Shown here one piece after another: positions 1 to 5,524 of a DNA stretch of 5,524 nucleotides. The notes under the pieces were generated by a model. That model had not been told where the DNA came from and ran no database searches. It saw nothing but the letters and a program-made list of their open reading frames with translations. Origin of the DNA: Nitrospirota bacterium (lineage in GTDB: Bacteria > Nitrospirota > Nitrospiria > Nitrospirales > UBA8639). Made by a program: the position numbers and the translations under genes. Numbering within the stretch: position 1 is the stretch's first letter; the number at the start of each line of letters is the position of its first letter. The stretch lies in NCBI GenBank assembly GCA_029879555.1, contig JAOUQB010000189.1, forward strand, positions 1 through 5,524, given 5' to 3'.

Positions 1-402
1 TTCTCCGCAATTGCTCCAGAATTACTAGCCGGGGTGATGGCCAGCATTGCCCATGACGATGATCGCCCAAGTTCTTATATGCGTCTGACGCCTGGCCTCG
101 CCTCTATGCTCACCCAGGTTCGACAAATAGCCGACTCCCTGAGTCTCTATGAACCAGCCCCATTATTGCGGTCAGATGTTGCGGCTATTGCCGAACGATG
201 GATCGGCCAGACTGACCTCAGTTGGGCTTCCTTGGTTCGTTCAACCTCAATGGCCGAAGGCGATGTCTATCGATTACTAGCCAGGACGTTGGAATTTCTT
301 TCGCAAATTTATGGGCTCAAAGGGACGCACCAGGGATTGGCGAATACCGCTCACCAGGCCATGGTGAATATGCGTCGGGAAGTCTTAGCGGAACTCCCCT
401 AA
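1..402 (+). CDS. Ski2-like DEAD/DEAH-box helicase, C-terminal end (partial at 5')
   Basis: The reading frame is open from the first base and ends with TAA at 400–402, leaving 133 residues of a larger protein whose start lies outside the window. The visible part resembles the DSHCT domain that closes Ski2/Mtr4/HelY-type RNA helicases. It has a helix around ELLAGVMASIAHDDDRP, then a Trp-containing segment (SWASLVRSTSM) leading into the signature AEGDVYRLLARTLEFLSQI, and a final amphipathic helix with NMRREVL near the stop. In the family this helical domain packs against the helicase core and helps guide the RNA strand. No ATPase motif is visible because the core would lie upstream. The gene is followed closely by a second Ski2-like gene on the same strand, so the two are probably co-transcribed. 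The family call is fairly secure; substrate and cellular role are unknown. Confidence 0.78.
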   Translation, partial: FSAIAPELLAGVMASIAHDDDRPSSYMRLTPGLASMLTQVRQIADSLSLYEPAPLLRSDVAAIAERWIGQTDLSWASLVRSTSMAEGDVYRLLARTLEFLSQIYGLKGTHQGLANTAHQAMVNMRREVLAELP

Positions 403-424
403 TGCTCGGAGGGAAATGAGAGCC

Positions 425-1465
425 ATGAACGACGAAGACCTTAAAGAAGAATTAGAATCCCTGCCCATGAAATATCTGCATCAGATCGCAAAAGGACGCA
501 TTCATCGGCATTTTCGTTTAGGAAAGCGCCGGCTCATTGACTGCCTTCTGACGCTCCCGCCCGAACAAAAGAAAGCCATGGCCAGTGAACTTCCACAACT
601 CACTCCTTTCTCCAAGAAGCCTGAGAGGGAAGCAAGCAACGCCCAGCCCCGTTCGCCATTTGTATCGAAACCCCTTTCTCCTAAAAGAGCCCATAGTCCT
701 GAGCCGGGATCTCCATCGGTTAACCTCCAAGATCTCCTCCAAGGGATTGGCGTTCCAGAACCTATGCCTTTTATTCCAGATGACTGGCAACGGGAAGCGG
801 TCGAAGCCATCGCCCACTTAGATGTGATTGTGAGTGCCCCAACGGGAAGCGGGAAAACCTTTGTCGCCACCGAAGCCATCAAACAGGCTATGGGGGCCAA
901 TCAAACCGTCATTTATACCTCGCCCCTCAAAGCCCTCTCTAACACGAAATACATGGAATTCTCACAGACCTTTGGAGCCGATCAGGTCGGCATTCTCACG
1001 GGCGATCGTCGAGACAATTCCCAGGCCCCACTGCTAATCATGACGACGGAAATTTTGCGCAATATTCTCTATGATGCCACGAGCGGAGATCTTGACCTCC
1101 GCCTTCATACCCTCGGCTTGGTGATTCTTGATGAATCACAATATTTGGCAGATCCAGAACGAGGGGTGGTCTGGGAAGAGACACTCATCCTCTGTCCCAC
1201 GCAAACACGGCTCCTTCTCCTTTCGGCCTCTATCGGCAACCCGCAAGAATTGGCGGAATGGTTAACCTCCATTCGACCCACCACGCCTTGCCACCTTATC
1301 CGACACACCAAACGATCAGTTCCTCTGCGCGGACTCTATCTTCACTCCACGGGGCAATTGGTCCCTTTATTGGATAGCCTGGACATCCAGCAGCGGAAAG
1401 GGTATCGATTTCATTCAGAAACAAAGCAACTTTTTAGCGAATATGAATTTAAACCATATCGTTAG
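425..1465 (+). CDS. Truncated Ski2-like helicase: SAP/Rho-N-like N-terminus plus first RecA domain only
   Basis: Counting from the ATG at 425, residues about 10–48 (LHQIAKG...GKRRLIDCLL) look like a SAP/Rho-N-type nucleic-acid-binding fold. Residues about 58–98 form a Pro/Ser-rich linker with several SP dipeptides. A helicase domain 1 follows: WQREA (121–125), motif I APTGSGKT (138–145), motif Ia TSPLKALSN (165–173), Ib TTEILRN (207–213), motif II DESQ (236–239) followed by DPERGVVWEE as in Ski2 proteins, and motif III as SASI (267–270). The protein ends about 30 residues after the last family-like stretch (VPLRGLYLHSTGQLVPLLD). RecA domain 2 (motifs IV–VI), the winged-helix and DSHCT parts are absent, so it should not unwind nucleic acid alone. 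The ATG at 416 is in frame but only 2 bases from GGAGGG (408–413), so 425, 11 bases away, is preferred. Probably a gene remnant; a free-standing ATPase domain is less likely. Confidence 0.72.
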   Translation: MNDEDLKEELESLPMKYLHQIAKGRIHRHFRLGKRRLIDCLLTLPPEQKKAMASELPQLTPFSKKPEREASNAQPRSPFVSKPLSPKRAHSPEPGSPSVNLQDLLQGIGVPEPMPFIPDDWQREAVEAIAHLDVIVSAPTGSGKTFVATEAIKQAMGANQTVIYTSPLKALSNTKYMEFSQTFGADQVGILTGDRRDNSQAPLLIMTTEILRNILYDATSGDLDLRLHTLGLVILDESQYLADPERGVVWEETLILCPTQTRLLLLSASIGNPQELAEWLTSIRPTTPCHLIRHTKRSVPLRGLYLHSTGQLVPLLDSLDIQQRKGYRFHSETKQLFSEYEFKPYR

Positions 1466-1691
1466 TATTTAGACTAAAATATAAACAATTACTTCACCTC
1501 AAGGCCGGTGCGCCAATTTTTTGGTGTTGCAAAAATGTTTCAAGCTGTGTCGCAGAAGAAACGAACTCAAATCCTAGCCCAAAAAAATTTCACTAAAATT
1601 TTGCTAAAAATGCTTTATTTTGCTACTTTCAATCTGAGCATATAATTTGCTTAAACAATCGCATTGGTAAAAATTTGGCCCTAGCTAAAAA
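1466..1691. other. AT-rich non-coding stretch after the truncated helicase
   Basis: This 226-base stretch is visibly richer in A and T than the flanking genes, with runs such as AATTTTTTGG and CCCAAAAAAATTT. It has stops in all + frames and no helicase domain 2 remnant that I can read. It contains several copies of the word GCTAAAAA (1603–1610, 1684–1691), with a further copy inside the next gene (1814–1821). TTTTTAGC, the reverse complement of that word, lies at 1431–1438 at the end of the truncated helicase. It probably carries the promoter of the lipoprotein gene. The composition change near 1440 coincides with the loss of helicase similarity, so the junction of a rearrangement may lie at about 1390–1465 (inference). 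Confidence 0.5.
1619..1646 (+). promoter_or_regulatory. Putative sigma70-type promoter of the lipoprotein gene
   Basis: A perfect TATAAT lies at 1641–1646, 45 bases before the ATG at 1692. The −35 side is poor: TTGCTA at 1620–1625 matches TTGACA at four of six positions but leaves a 15-base spacer, and TTTGCT at 1619–1624 gives 16. In such AT-rich DNA a chance −10 match is easy. The call therefore rests mainly on its position in front of a gene that has no close upstream partner. Confidence 0.35.
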
Positions 1692-2228
1692 ATGTCCATG
1701 CTTAGCACAAAAACGCGTACACATACCGTTTCGCAATTTCTAGCAATCGGGCTGATAAGCCTTGTCTTCCTAGGGTGCCAAAGCTTCCAGGCCAAAAATC
1801 CAGGGGAGCTTTCGCTAAAAAATCATGATTTTATTGGGTTATGGGATGCGTATAATGACTGCCAGACAGGCTTCCATACCCAAGACATGCAACAAAAACT
1901 TGAAATTTTACACGCAGCCCCAACCCCTATTTCGCTAGACGATTCCCCGATTCCTATTCCACAGTTCATCAAAAAACTGACAAGTTCGCGAAATTCTCGG
2001 TTAGCGGTTGACCCTCGCGCGATGGCAGCCTCCTGCTCCATGCATTTGGCAGAAGTTGCGTATCAAACTCATGATCTTGATACCTCCCTTCGCACTTGGC
2101 AGTCCATTGTGAGGGAATACCCCGAGCCCCAATACGCCTACTATGTCTCCGAGGCCACCCAAGCGATTGAAAACTTCTCCTCAATACTCCCAGCCTCCCT
2201 CTCGTCACATGACGCCTTAGTCCGCTGA
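1692..2228 (+). CDS. Putative lipoprotein with TPR-like C-terminal region, unknown function
   Basis: The 178-residue product starts with a basic, Thr-rich n-region (KTRTHT), a hydrophobic stretch (about residues 16–27) and a lipobox-like end, VFLGC, with the candidate lipidated cysteine at 29. The Phe at −3 is less usual than Leu, so an ordinary signal peptide or anchor is possible. The mature part contains a Trp/Tyr segment (GLWDAYNDC), a Pro-rich middle (about 77–90) and a helical region, residues about 108–160, whose spacing of Ala, Tyr, Asp, Leu, Trp and Pro (LAEVAYQTHDLDTSLRTW, then IVREYPEPQYA) resembles a tetratricopeptide repeat. Two mature cysteines (57, 115) could pair in the envelope. 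I do not recognise a named family. No clear Shine-Dalgarno site precedes ATG 1692 or the in-frame ATG at 1698. It stands alone, converging with the − strand cluster. Confidence 0.7.
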   Translation: MSMLSTKTRTHTVSQFLAIGLISLVFLGCQSFQAKNPGELSLKNHDFIGLWDAYNDCQTGFHTQDMQQKLEILHAAPTPISLDDSPIPIPQFIKKLTSSRNSRLAVDPRAMAASCSMHLAEVAYQTHDLDTSLRTWQSIVREYPEPQYAYYVSEATQAIENFSSILPASLSSHDALVR

Positions 2229-2300
2229 CTGGATCGGTTCTTCCACCCGTATTCCTCATCAACATAATTTTCTAGGCTTTGGGAAAACGACTGGCTATTT

Positions 2301-2651
2301 TCAAAGAAGTTGTTTCTTCTTCGGTTTGTTCGGAACACAGATGTCGCATTGGCACATGTTGCGGAGGGAGGTGTAGGAATAGATGCCCGTATCATGGCCA
2401 TCACTCCATTTGATGCGGAACGCATAGCGGCCTACCGGTTCGATATCTTCTAATAAGATCAGCAGTGGAATGGAGTCAGGCTTGAGGCGCCGTTCCCCAG
2501 TCCATTCATCAACACAGGCGGCACAGGGACAATGTTGGCGTAAATGCCTGACAGGATAGACGCCTTTATGGTTGTCGCTCCACGTGATACTGAGGACGCC
2601 CTTGTCGAGCCATTCCATATCGATCGGTTGGAGTGTTTGGTCAGTGCTCAT
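2301..2651 (-). CDS. DUF971 / GBBH-like N-terminal domain protein with two CxCxxC motifs
   Basis: This 116-residue protein matches the pattern of the DUF971 family, the domain that also forms the N-terminus of gamma-butyrobetaine hydroxylase. It has two related halves. In the first, LSITWSDNHKGVYPVRHLRQHCPCAAC gives Cys41, Cys43 and Cys46 (written here only as key sites); in the second, FRIKWSDGHDTGIY supplies His86. In human BBOX1 the equivalent three Cys and one His bind zinc, so a zinc site is expected here. The C-terminus adds a second cluster, CQCDIC (Cys100, 102, 105), and a basic tail (KPKKK). No catalytic oxygenase domain follows, so this is a stand-alone small protein, probably cytoplasmic and metal-binding; its role is unknown. 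The ATG at 2651 has AAGGA 9 bases upstream. It begins 27 bases after the recO stop and is the last gene of the − strand cluster. Confidence 0.85.
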   Translation of the reverse strand: MSTDQTLQPIDMEWLDKGVLSITWSDNHKGVYPVRHLRQHCPCAACVDEWTGERRLKPDSIPLLILLEDIEPVGRYAFRIKWSDGHDTGIYSYTSLRNMCQCDICVPNKPKKKQLL

Positions 2652-2678
2652 CCATGTTGATCCTTTTCTTTCGATGGC

Positions 2679-3428
2679 TTAGAACACCCAGTGTTCAAAT
2701 GTCGGGAGCGGTTTTCCGACAACCGCATAAAAATACGCTTCCATCGCGGTTTCCACTTCGACGCGGACACTGCCAATCGCTTTGAGTCGAGAGAGGTTAC
2801 TCATGGACAATCGTCTCGCTTGCTCGATAAACGCCACGCTACCCTTCGACAACGACACCATCCGGCCTACGCCGCGCTGTCCACAATCATGGCATACGAC
2901 GCCTCCTAAGCGTGGAGAAAACCATTGAGGCCTATGTCCTTGCGCCATTTGGCCACATTCTGTGCAGGAATCAAATTGTGGACGGAATCCTGTGTGCCCT
3001 AACACATGGATCTGAAACAGCAGCGCCGATAACGCCACATCATCTTCTGGGCAAAGAGATTCGAGGCCATGAACCAGCGCCGCATACATTCCGGGGTTGG
3101 GGTCACGGTCCACGGTAATCGCTTCGACCATTTTCACCATCCTGGCGGCGGCGGTCATGACGGTTAAATTTTCACGAATCGATGAATAGCTCGAGACCAA
3201 ATCAATTTGGCTTATCTGGCCTAAGGATTCTGGCGTTTTTTGAAACAGCGTTAAATCAACCAGCCCAAATGGTTCAAGTACCCCACCAAAACGCGTTTTC
3301 ATTCGGCGTGCGCCACGAGCTGCCCCACGAATTTTTCCAAAATTTGGAGAATACACGGTGATAATCCGGTCCGCATCTCCCCATTTCTGGCTTTTGAGAA
3401 TGATTCCTCGTGTTCGAATTAAGGGCAT
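2679..3428 (-). CDS. recO: DNA repair protein RecO
   Basis: RecO is the recombination mediator that, with RecR, loads RecA onto SSB-coated single-stranded DNA and anneals strands during gap repair. The 249-residue length is normal for the family. The N-terminal OB-fold begins MPLIRTRGIILKSQKWGDAD and continues with DRIITVYSPNFGKIRG and ARRMKTRFGGVLEPF, all typical of RecO. The middle and C-terminal region is helical and carries the zinc finger Cys155-x2-Cys158 ... Cys179-x2-Cys182 (CTEC and CHDC), found in many but not all RecO proteins. The ATG at 3428 is preceded by GAGGGG (complement of 3439–3444) with a 10-base spacer. An upstream ATG within that leader is out of frame. RecO follows Era in many bacterial genomes, as here, although the 130-base gap between them is wide for a tight operon. 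Confidence 0.95.
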   Translation of the reverse strand: MPLIRTRGIILKSQKWGDADRIITVYSPNFGKIRGAARGARRMKTRFGGVLEPFGLVDLTLFQKTPESLGQISQIDLVSSYSSIRENLTVMTAAARMVKMVEAITVDRDPNPGMYAALVHGLESLCPEDDVALSALLFQIHVLGHTGFRPQFDSCTECGQMAQGHRPQWFSPRLGGVVCHDCGQRGVGRMVSLSKGSVAFIEQARRLSMSNLSRLKAIGSVRVEVETAMEAYFYAVVGKPLPTFEHWVF

Positions 3429-3453
3429 GAGAAAGCATCCCCTCGTAACAAGT

Positions 3454-3480
3454 GAGAAGGAGAAAGCAGGAAGGAGGAGG
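3454..3480. other. Purine-rich tract in the recO leader
   Basis: On the + strand 26 of 27 bases are A or G, with a single C at 3467. The transcript leader of recO would therefore carry a CU-rich tract about 25–50 bases before its start codon. Nearby, AGAAGG and CCTTCT (3456–3461 and 3485–3490) could pair as a weak 6-base stem around it. No coding potential is seen. The bias is clear from the sequence; any function is unknown. Confidence 0.4.
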
Positions 3481-3499
3481 CTCGCCTTCTGAGTCGTTC

Positions 3500-3562
3500 A
3501 TCCCGCATCCAACACTTCACATTTCACTCCTCATGCCTTACGCATTACCTTTGACTTCTCAC
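3500..3562 (-). repeat. Degenerate 7-base tandem repeat array after era
   Basis: Read on the − strand, nine consecutive 7-base units fit without gaps: GTGAGAA, GTCAAAG, GTAATGC, GTAAGGC, ATGAGGA, GTGAAAT, GTGAAGT, GTTGGAT, GCGGGAT. The approximate consensus is GTGARRN. Conservation is strongest at the first four positions and fades in the last two units. The era stop codon (TGA, 3559–3561) lies inside the first unit, so the array begins exactly where the coding sequence ends. It fills half of the era–recO gap. Its function is not known to me. It could be a low-complexity intergenic filler that grows by slippage, or a family of dispersed repeats. Confidence 0.6.
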
Positions 3563-4455
3563 ATACCATATCCTAAATCGGTGAGGATCCGCGGGTTATC
3601 GCGCCACCCAGCTTGCACCTTCACCCACATCTCCAAATAGATTTTCATGCCAAACAGTTGCTCCATCTCTTCACGCGCAAGTTGCCCCACTTCTTTCAGA
3701 CGACGCCCACTTTTCCCAATAATAATCCCTTTTTGACTGTCTTTCTCCACCAATATGGTCGCGAGAATATTGGTGATTTTCTTTGTTTCTTCAAATTGCT
3801 CAATGAAGACGCCCACGGCGTATGGCAACTCCGCATGGGTCGAGGCTAGGACTTTCTCTCGGATGATTTCTCCGGCCATCTGACGCATGGATTGATTGGT
3901 CAGGAAGTCTTCTTCGTACAATAATGGTCCAGAATCTTGCAGACAGGCAAAGGTCAGCTCAACGAGTCGAGACACATTCACTCCCGTTTTGGCAGAAATG
4001 GGGACAATTTCCGTCCATGGGTATCGAGTTTTGAATGCCTCAATCAGTGGGAGTAAACGAGACTTGGCGACCAGATCCGCTTTTGTGATGAGCAGAAACA
4101 CGGCTTGAAAGGATCGATCCGTATTCGCCTGGATCACTTGGTCAATCACAAATTGATCACCAGGACCTGGCGGCACCTGACCATCTACGAGGACATAGAC
4201 CACATCCGACTCCGTCAAAATACCGAGAGCCGATTGCACCATTTGTGCATTGAGCCGATGATGTGGCGTGTGCAGGCCTGGGGTATCGATCAGAATCAAT
4301 TGCCCTTCAGGATAATGTCCCACACCCAAAATCGGCATTCTCGTGGTCTGGGGTTTATCAGAAACAATCGCCACTTTTTCACGCACTAACGCATTCAGCA
4401 GCGTGGATTTCCCCACATTCGGACGACCGAGAATCGCAAGTTGACCAGATTTCAT
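3559..4455 (-). CDS. era: GTPase Era, 16S rRNA/30S assembly factor
   Basis: Era is an essential GTPase that binds the 3' end of 16S rRNA during 30S maturation and links ribosome assembly to growth. From the ATG at 4455 the product is 298 residues, the usual Era length. The G domain shows G1 GRPNVGKST (10–18), G2 around QTTR (36–39), G3 DTPG (57–60), G4 as TKAD (124–127) in place of the common NKxD, and G5 SAK (154–156). The C-terminal KH domain carries GIIIGKSGRRLKEVG (about 243–257) and ends with the typical KVQAGWRDNP and LTDLGY. A TTG at 4494 would add 13 residues, but the ATG gives the standard N-terminus and neither start has a good Shine-Dalgarno site. It lies 86 bases after ftsB, and its stop codon overlaps the first unit of a 7-base repeat array. 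Confidence 0.96.
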   Translation of the reverse strand: MKSGQLAILGRPNVGKSTLLNALVREKVAIVSDKPQTTRMPILGVGHYPEGQLILIDTPGLHTPHHRLNAQMVQSALGILTESDVVYVLVDGQVPPGPGDQFVIDQVIQANTDRSFQAVFLLITKADLVAKSRLLPLIEAFKTRYPWTEIVPISAKTGVNVSRLVELTFACLQDSGPLLYEEDFLTNQSMRQMAGEIIREKVLASTHAELPYAVGVFIEQFEETKKITNILATILVEKDSQKGIIIGKSGRRLKEVGQLAREEMEQLFGMKIYLEMWVKVQAGWRDNPRILTDLGYGM

Positions 4456-4541
4456 AACTGTACGTTCAAGTCCAGACTCAAAAGAGCGGCCCAAGACGGA
4501 AGAGCCGGAATATGAAAAAGGAAGAGTGGCAACGCGGCCTA

Positions 4542-4895
4542 CTACCGTTGGGCCGTAATAGAGGAAGGAGCGGGCTCCACAAACTGATAGACCGTTTCAC
4601 CTTGGCGAACCATGCCCAATCGATTTCTGGCTAATTCTTCCAACCGTTGAGGATCATTCTGGATGCGTGTGATATCTTCTTGCATCGCTTGATTGATGTA
4701 TTCCAATTGTTGGATCTGCTCCACCACATGCTGACGGTTGTCGCGCATTTGGAAATAAGCCGGCAGGCCATCGGCGTTGAAAAACATGGTACCGGCTAAG
4801 ACACTCATGATTAAAAAAGCTCCCACCAGCGGCAGACGCTCAAACAGATCTCCCCAGAATCCTCGCGAGACATGTTTTTTATTATTAGGGCGCAC
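4542..4895 (-). CDS. ftsB: FtsB/DivIC-type septum formation initiator
   Basis: This 117-residue protein has the layout of the FtsB/DivIC family. It has a short basic cytoplasmic N-terminus (RPNNKKH), one membrane segment (about residues 21–39, LPLVGAFLIMSVLAGTMFF), the conserved DGL just after it (42–44), a periplasmic coiled coil (about 50–80, rich in Gln, Glu and Leu) and the closing family signature DPQRLEELARNRLGMVRQGE (81–100). In the divisome FtsB pairs with FtsL and binds FtsQ to activate septal wall synthesis. The start is a GTG at 4895, only 3 bases after the enolase stop, and no in-frame ATG lies nearby. The weak upstream Shine-Dalgarno suggests translation coupled to enolase. The eno–ftsB pairing is widespread in bacteria, which supports the call; DivIC is the equivalent name in Gram-positive bacteria. 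Confidence 0.9.
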   Translation of the reverse strand: MRPNNKKHVSRGFWGDLFERLPLVGAFLIMSVLAGTMFFNADGLPAYFQMRDNRQHVVEQIQQLEYINQAMQEDITRIQNDPQRLEELARNRLGMVRQGETVYQFVEPAPSSITAQR

Positions 4896-4898
4896 TCG

Positions 4899-5524
<626 letters not shown>

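Noticed and set aside
502..900. Open frames on the − strand opposite the truncated helicase (502–900, 518–817, 1105–1311)
   Set aside because: They lie antisense to a clearly helicase-like frame, have no recognisable domains and no plausible ribosome binding site.
1503..1522. GGCCGGTGCGCC followed by a T-run, and the CCAATTTTTTGG palindrome, as a terminator of the truncated helicase
   Set aside because: The GC stem has only three continuous pairs and the palindrome only four outer G/C-containing pairs, so neither forms a convincing intrinsic terminator.
1466..1691. Frameshifted remainder of the helicase in another frame
   Set aside because: No motif IV–VI or DSHCT-like residues can be read in any frame, and stops are frequent.
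2268..2300. Hairpins TTTTC...GAAAA...TTTTC between the converging genes as a bidirectional terminator
   Set aside because: The arms are only 5 A/T-dominated base pairs, with no GC-rich stem and no proper U-tract.
1969..2425. Open − strand frames overlapping the lipoprotein and DUF971 genes (1969–2265, 2141–2425)
   Set aside because: They overlap better supported genes and show no family-like composition.
2691..3118. Open + strand frames inside recO (2691–2909, 2912–3118)
   Set aside because: They are antisense to a secure recO gene and have no coding signature of their own.
3613..4457. Open + strand frames inside era
   Set aside because: They are shadows of a full-length, well conserved GTPase gene.
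4456..4494. TTG-initiated longer Era N-terminus
   Set aside because: The extra 13 residues do not fit the family, and the ATG at 4455 places the G1 loop at the usual distance from the start.

Overview
The window looks like chromosomal DNA from a bacterium with about 50% GC. It is most probably a member of the Nitrospirota (Nitrospira-like). That guess rests on remembered gene content and protein flavour: Ski2-like helicases next to an eno–ftsB–era–recO–DUF971 series. No phylogenetic computation was possible. There is no tRNA, rRNA, CRISPR array, transposase or phage gene.

Left part (1–2228, + strand). The window opens inside the C-terminal DSHCT-type domain of a large Ski2-family helicase (1–402). 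Fourteen to twenty-two bases later a second Ski2-like helicase gene begins (425–1465). It has a SAP/Rho-N-like N-terminus, a Pro/Ser-rich linker and a complete first RecA domain, then stops at the point where the second RecA domain should start. It is therefore read as a truncated copy or gene remnant. A 226-base AT-rich, non-coding stretch follows, with a perfect TATAAT box, and then a small putative lipoprotein with a TPR-like C-terminus (1692–2228), which has no function I can name.

Right part (2301–5524, − strand). Five housekeeping genes are read from right to left: enolase (C-terminal part only, cut by the window edge), an FtsB/DivIC-like divisome protein starting 3 bases after enolase, the ribosome-assembly GTPase Era, the recombination mediator RecO, and a small DUF971 protein with two CxCxxC clusters. 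The spacings suggest one transcriptional unit, perhaps with a break in the 130-base era–recO gap. That gap holds a degenerate array of 7-base units that starts on the era stop codon, and a purine/pyrimidine-biased tract.

The two parts converge at 2228/2301 with 72 bases between them and no convincing terminator. I found no clear new multi-gene system. The best items for a second look are the truncated helicase beside the end of a related helicase, the 7-base repeat array, and the doubled CxCxxC motif of the DUF971 protein.
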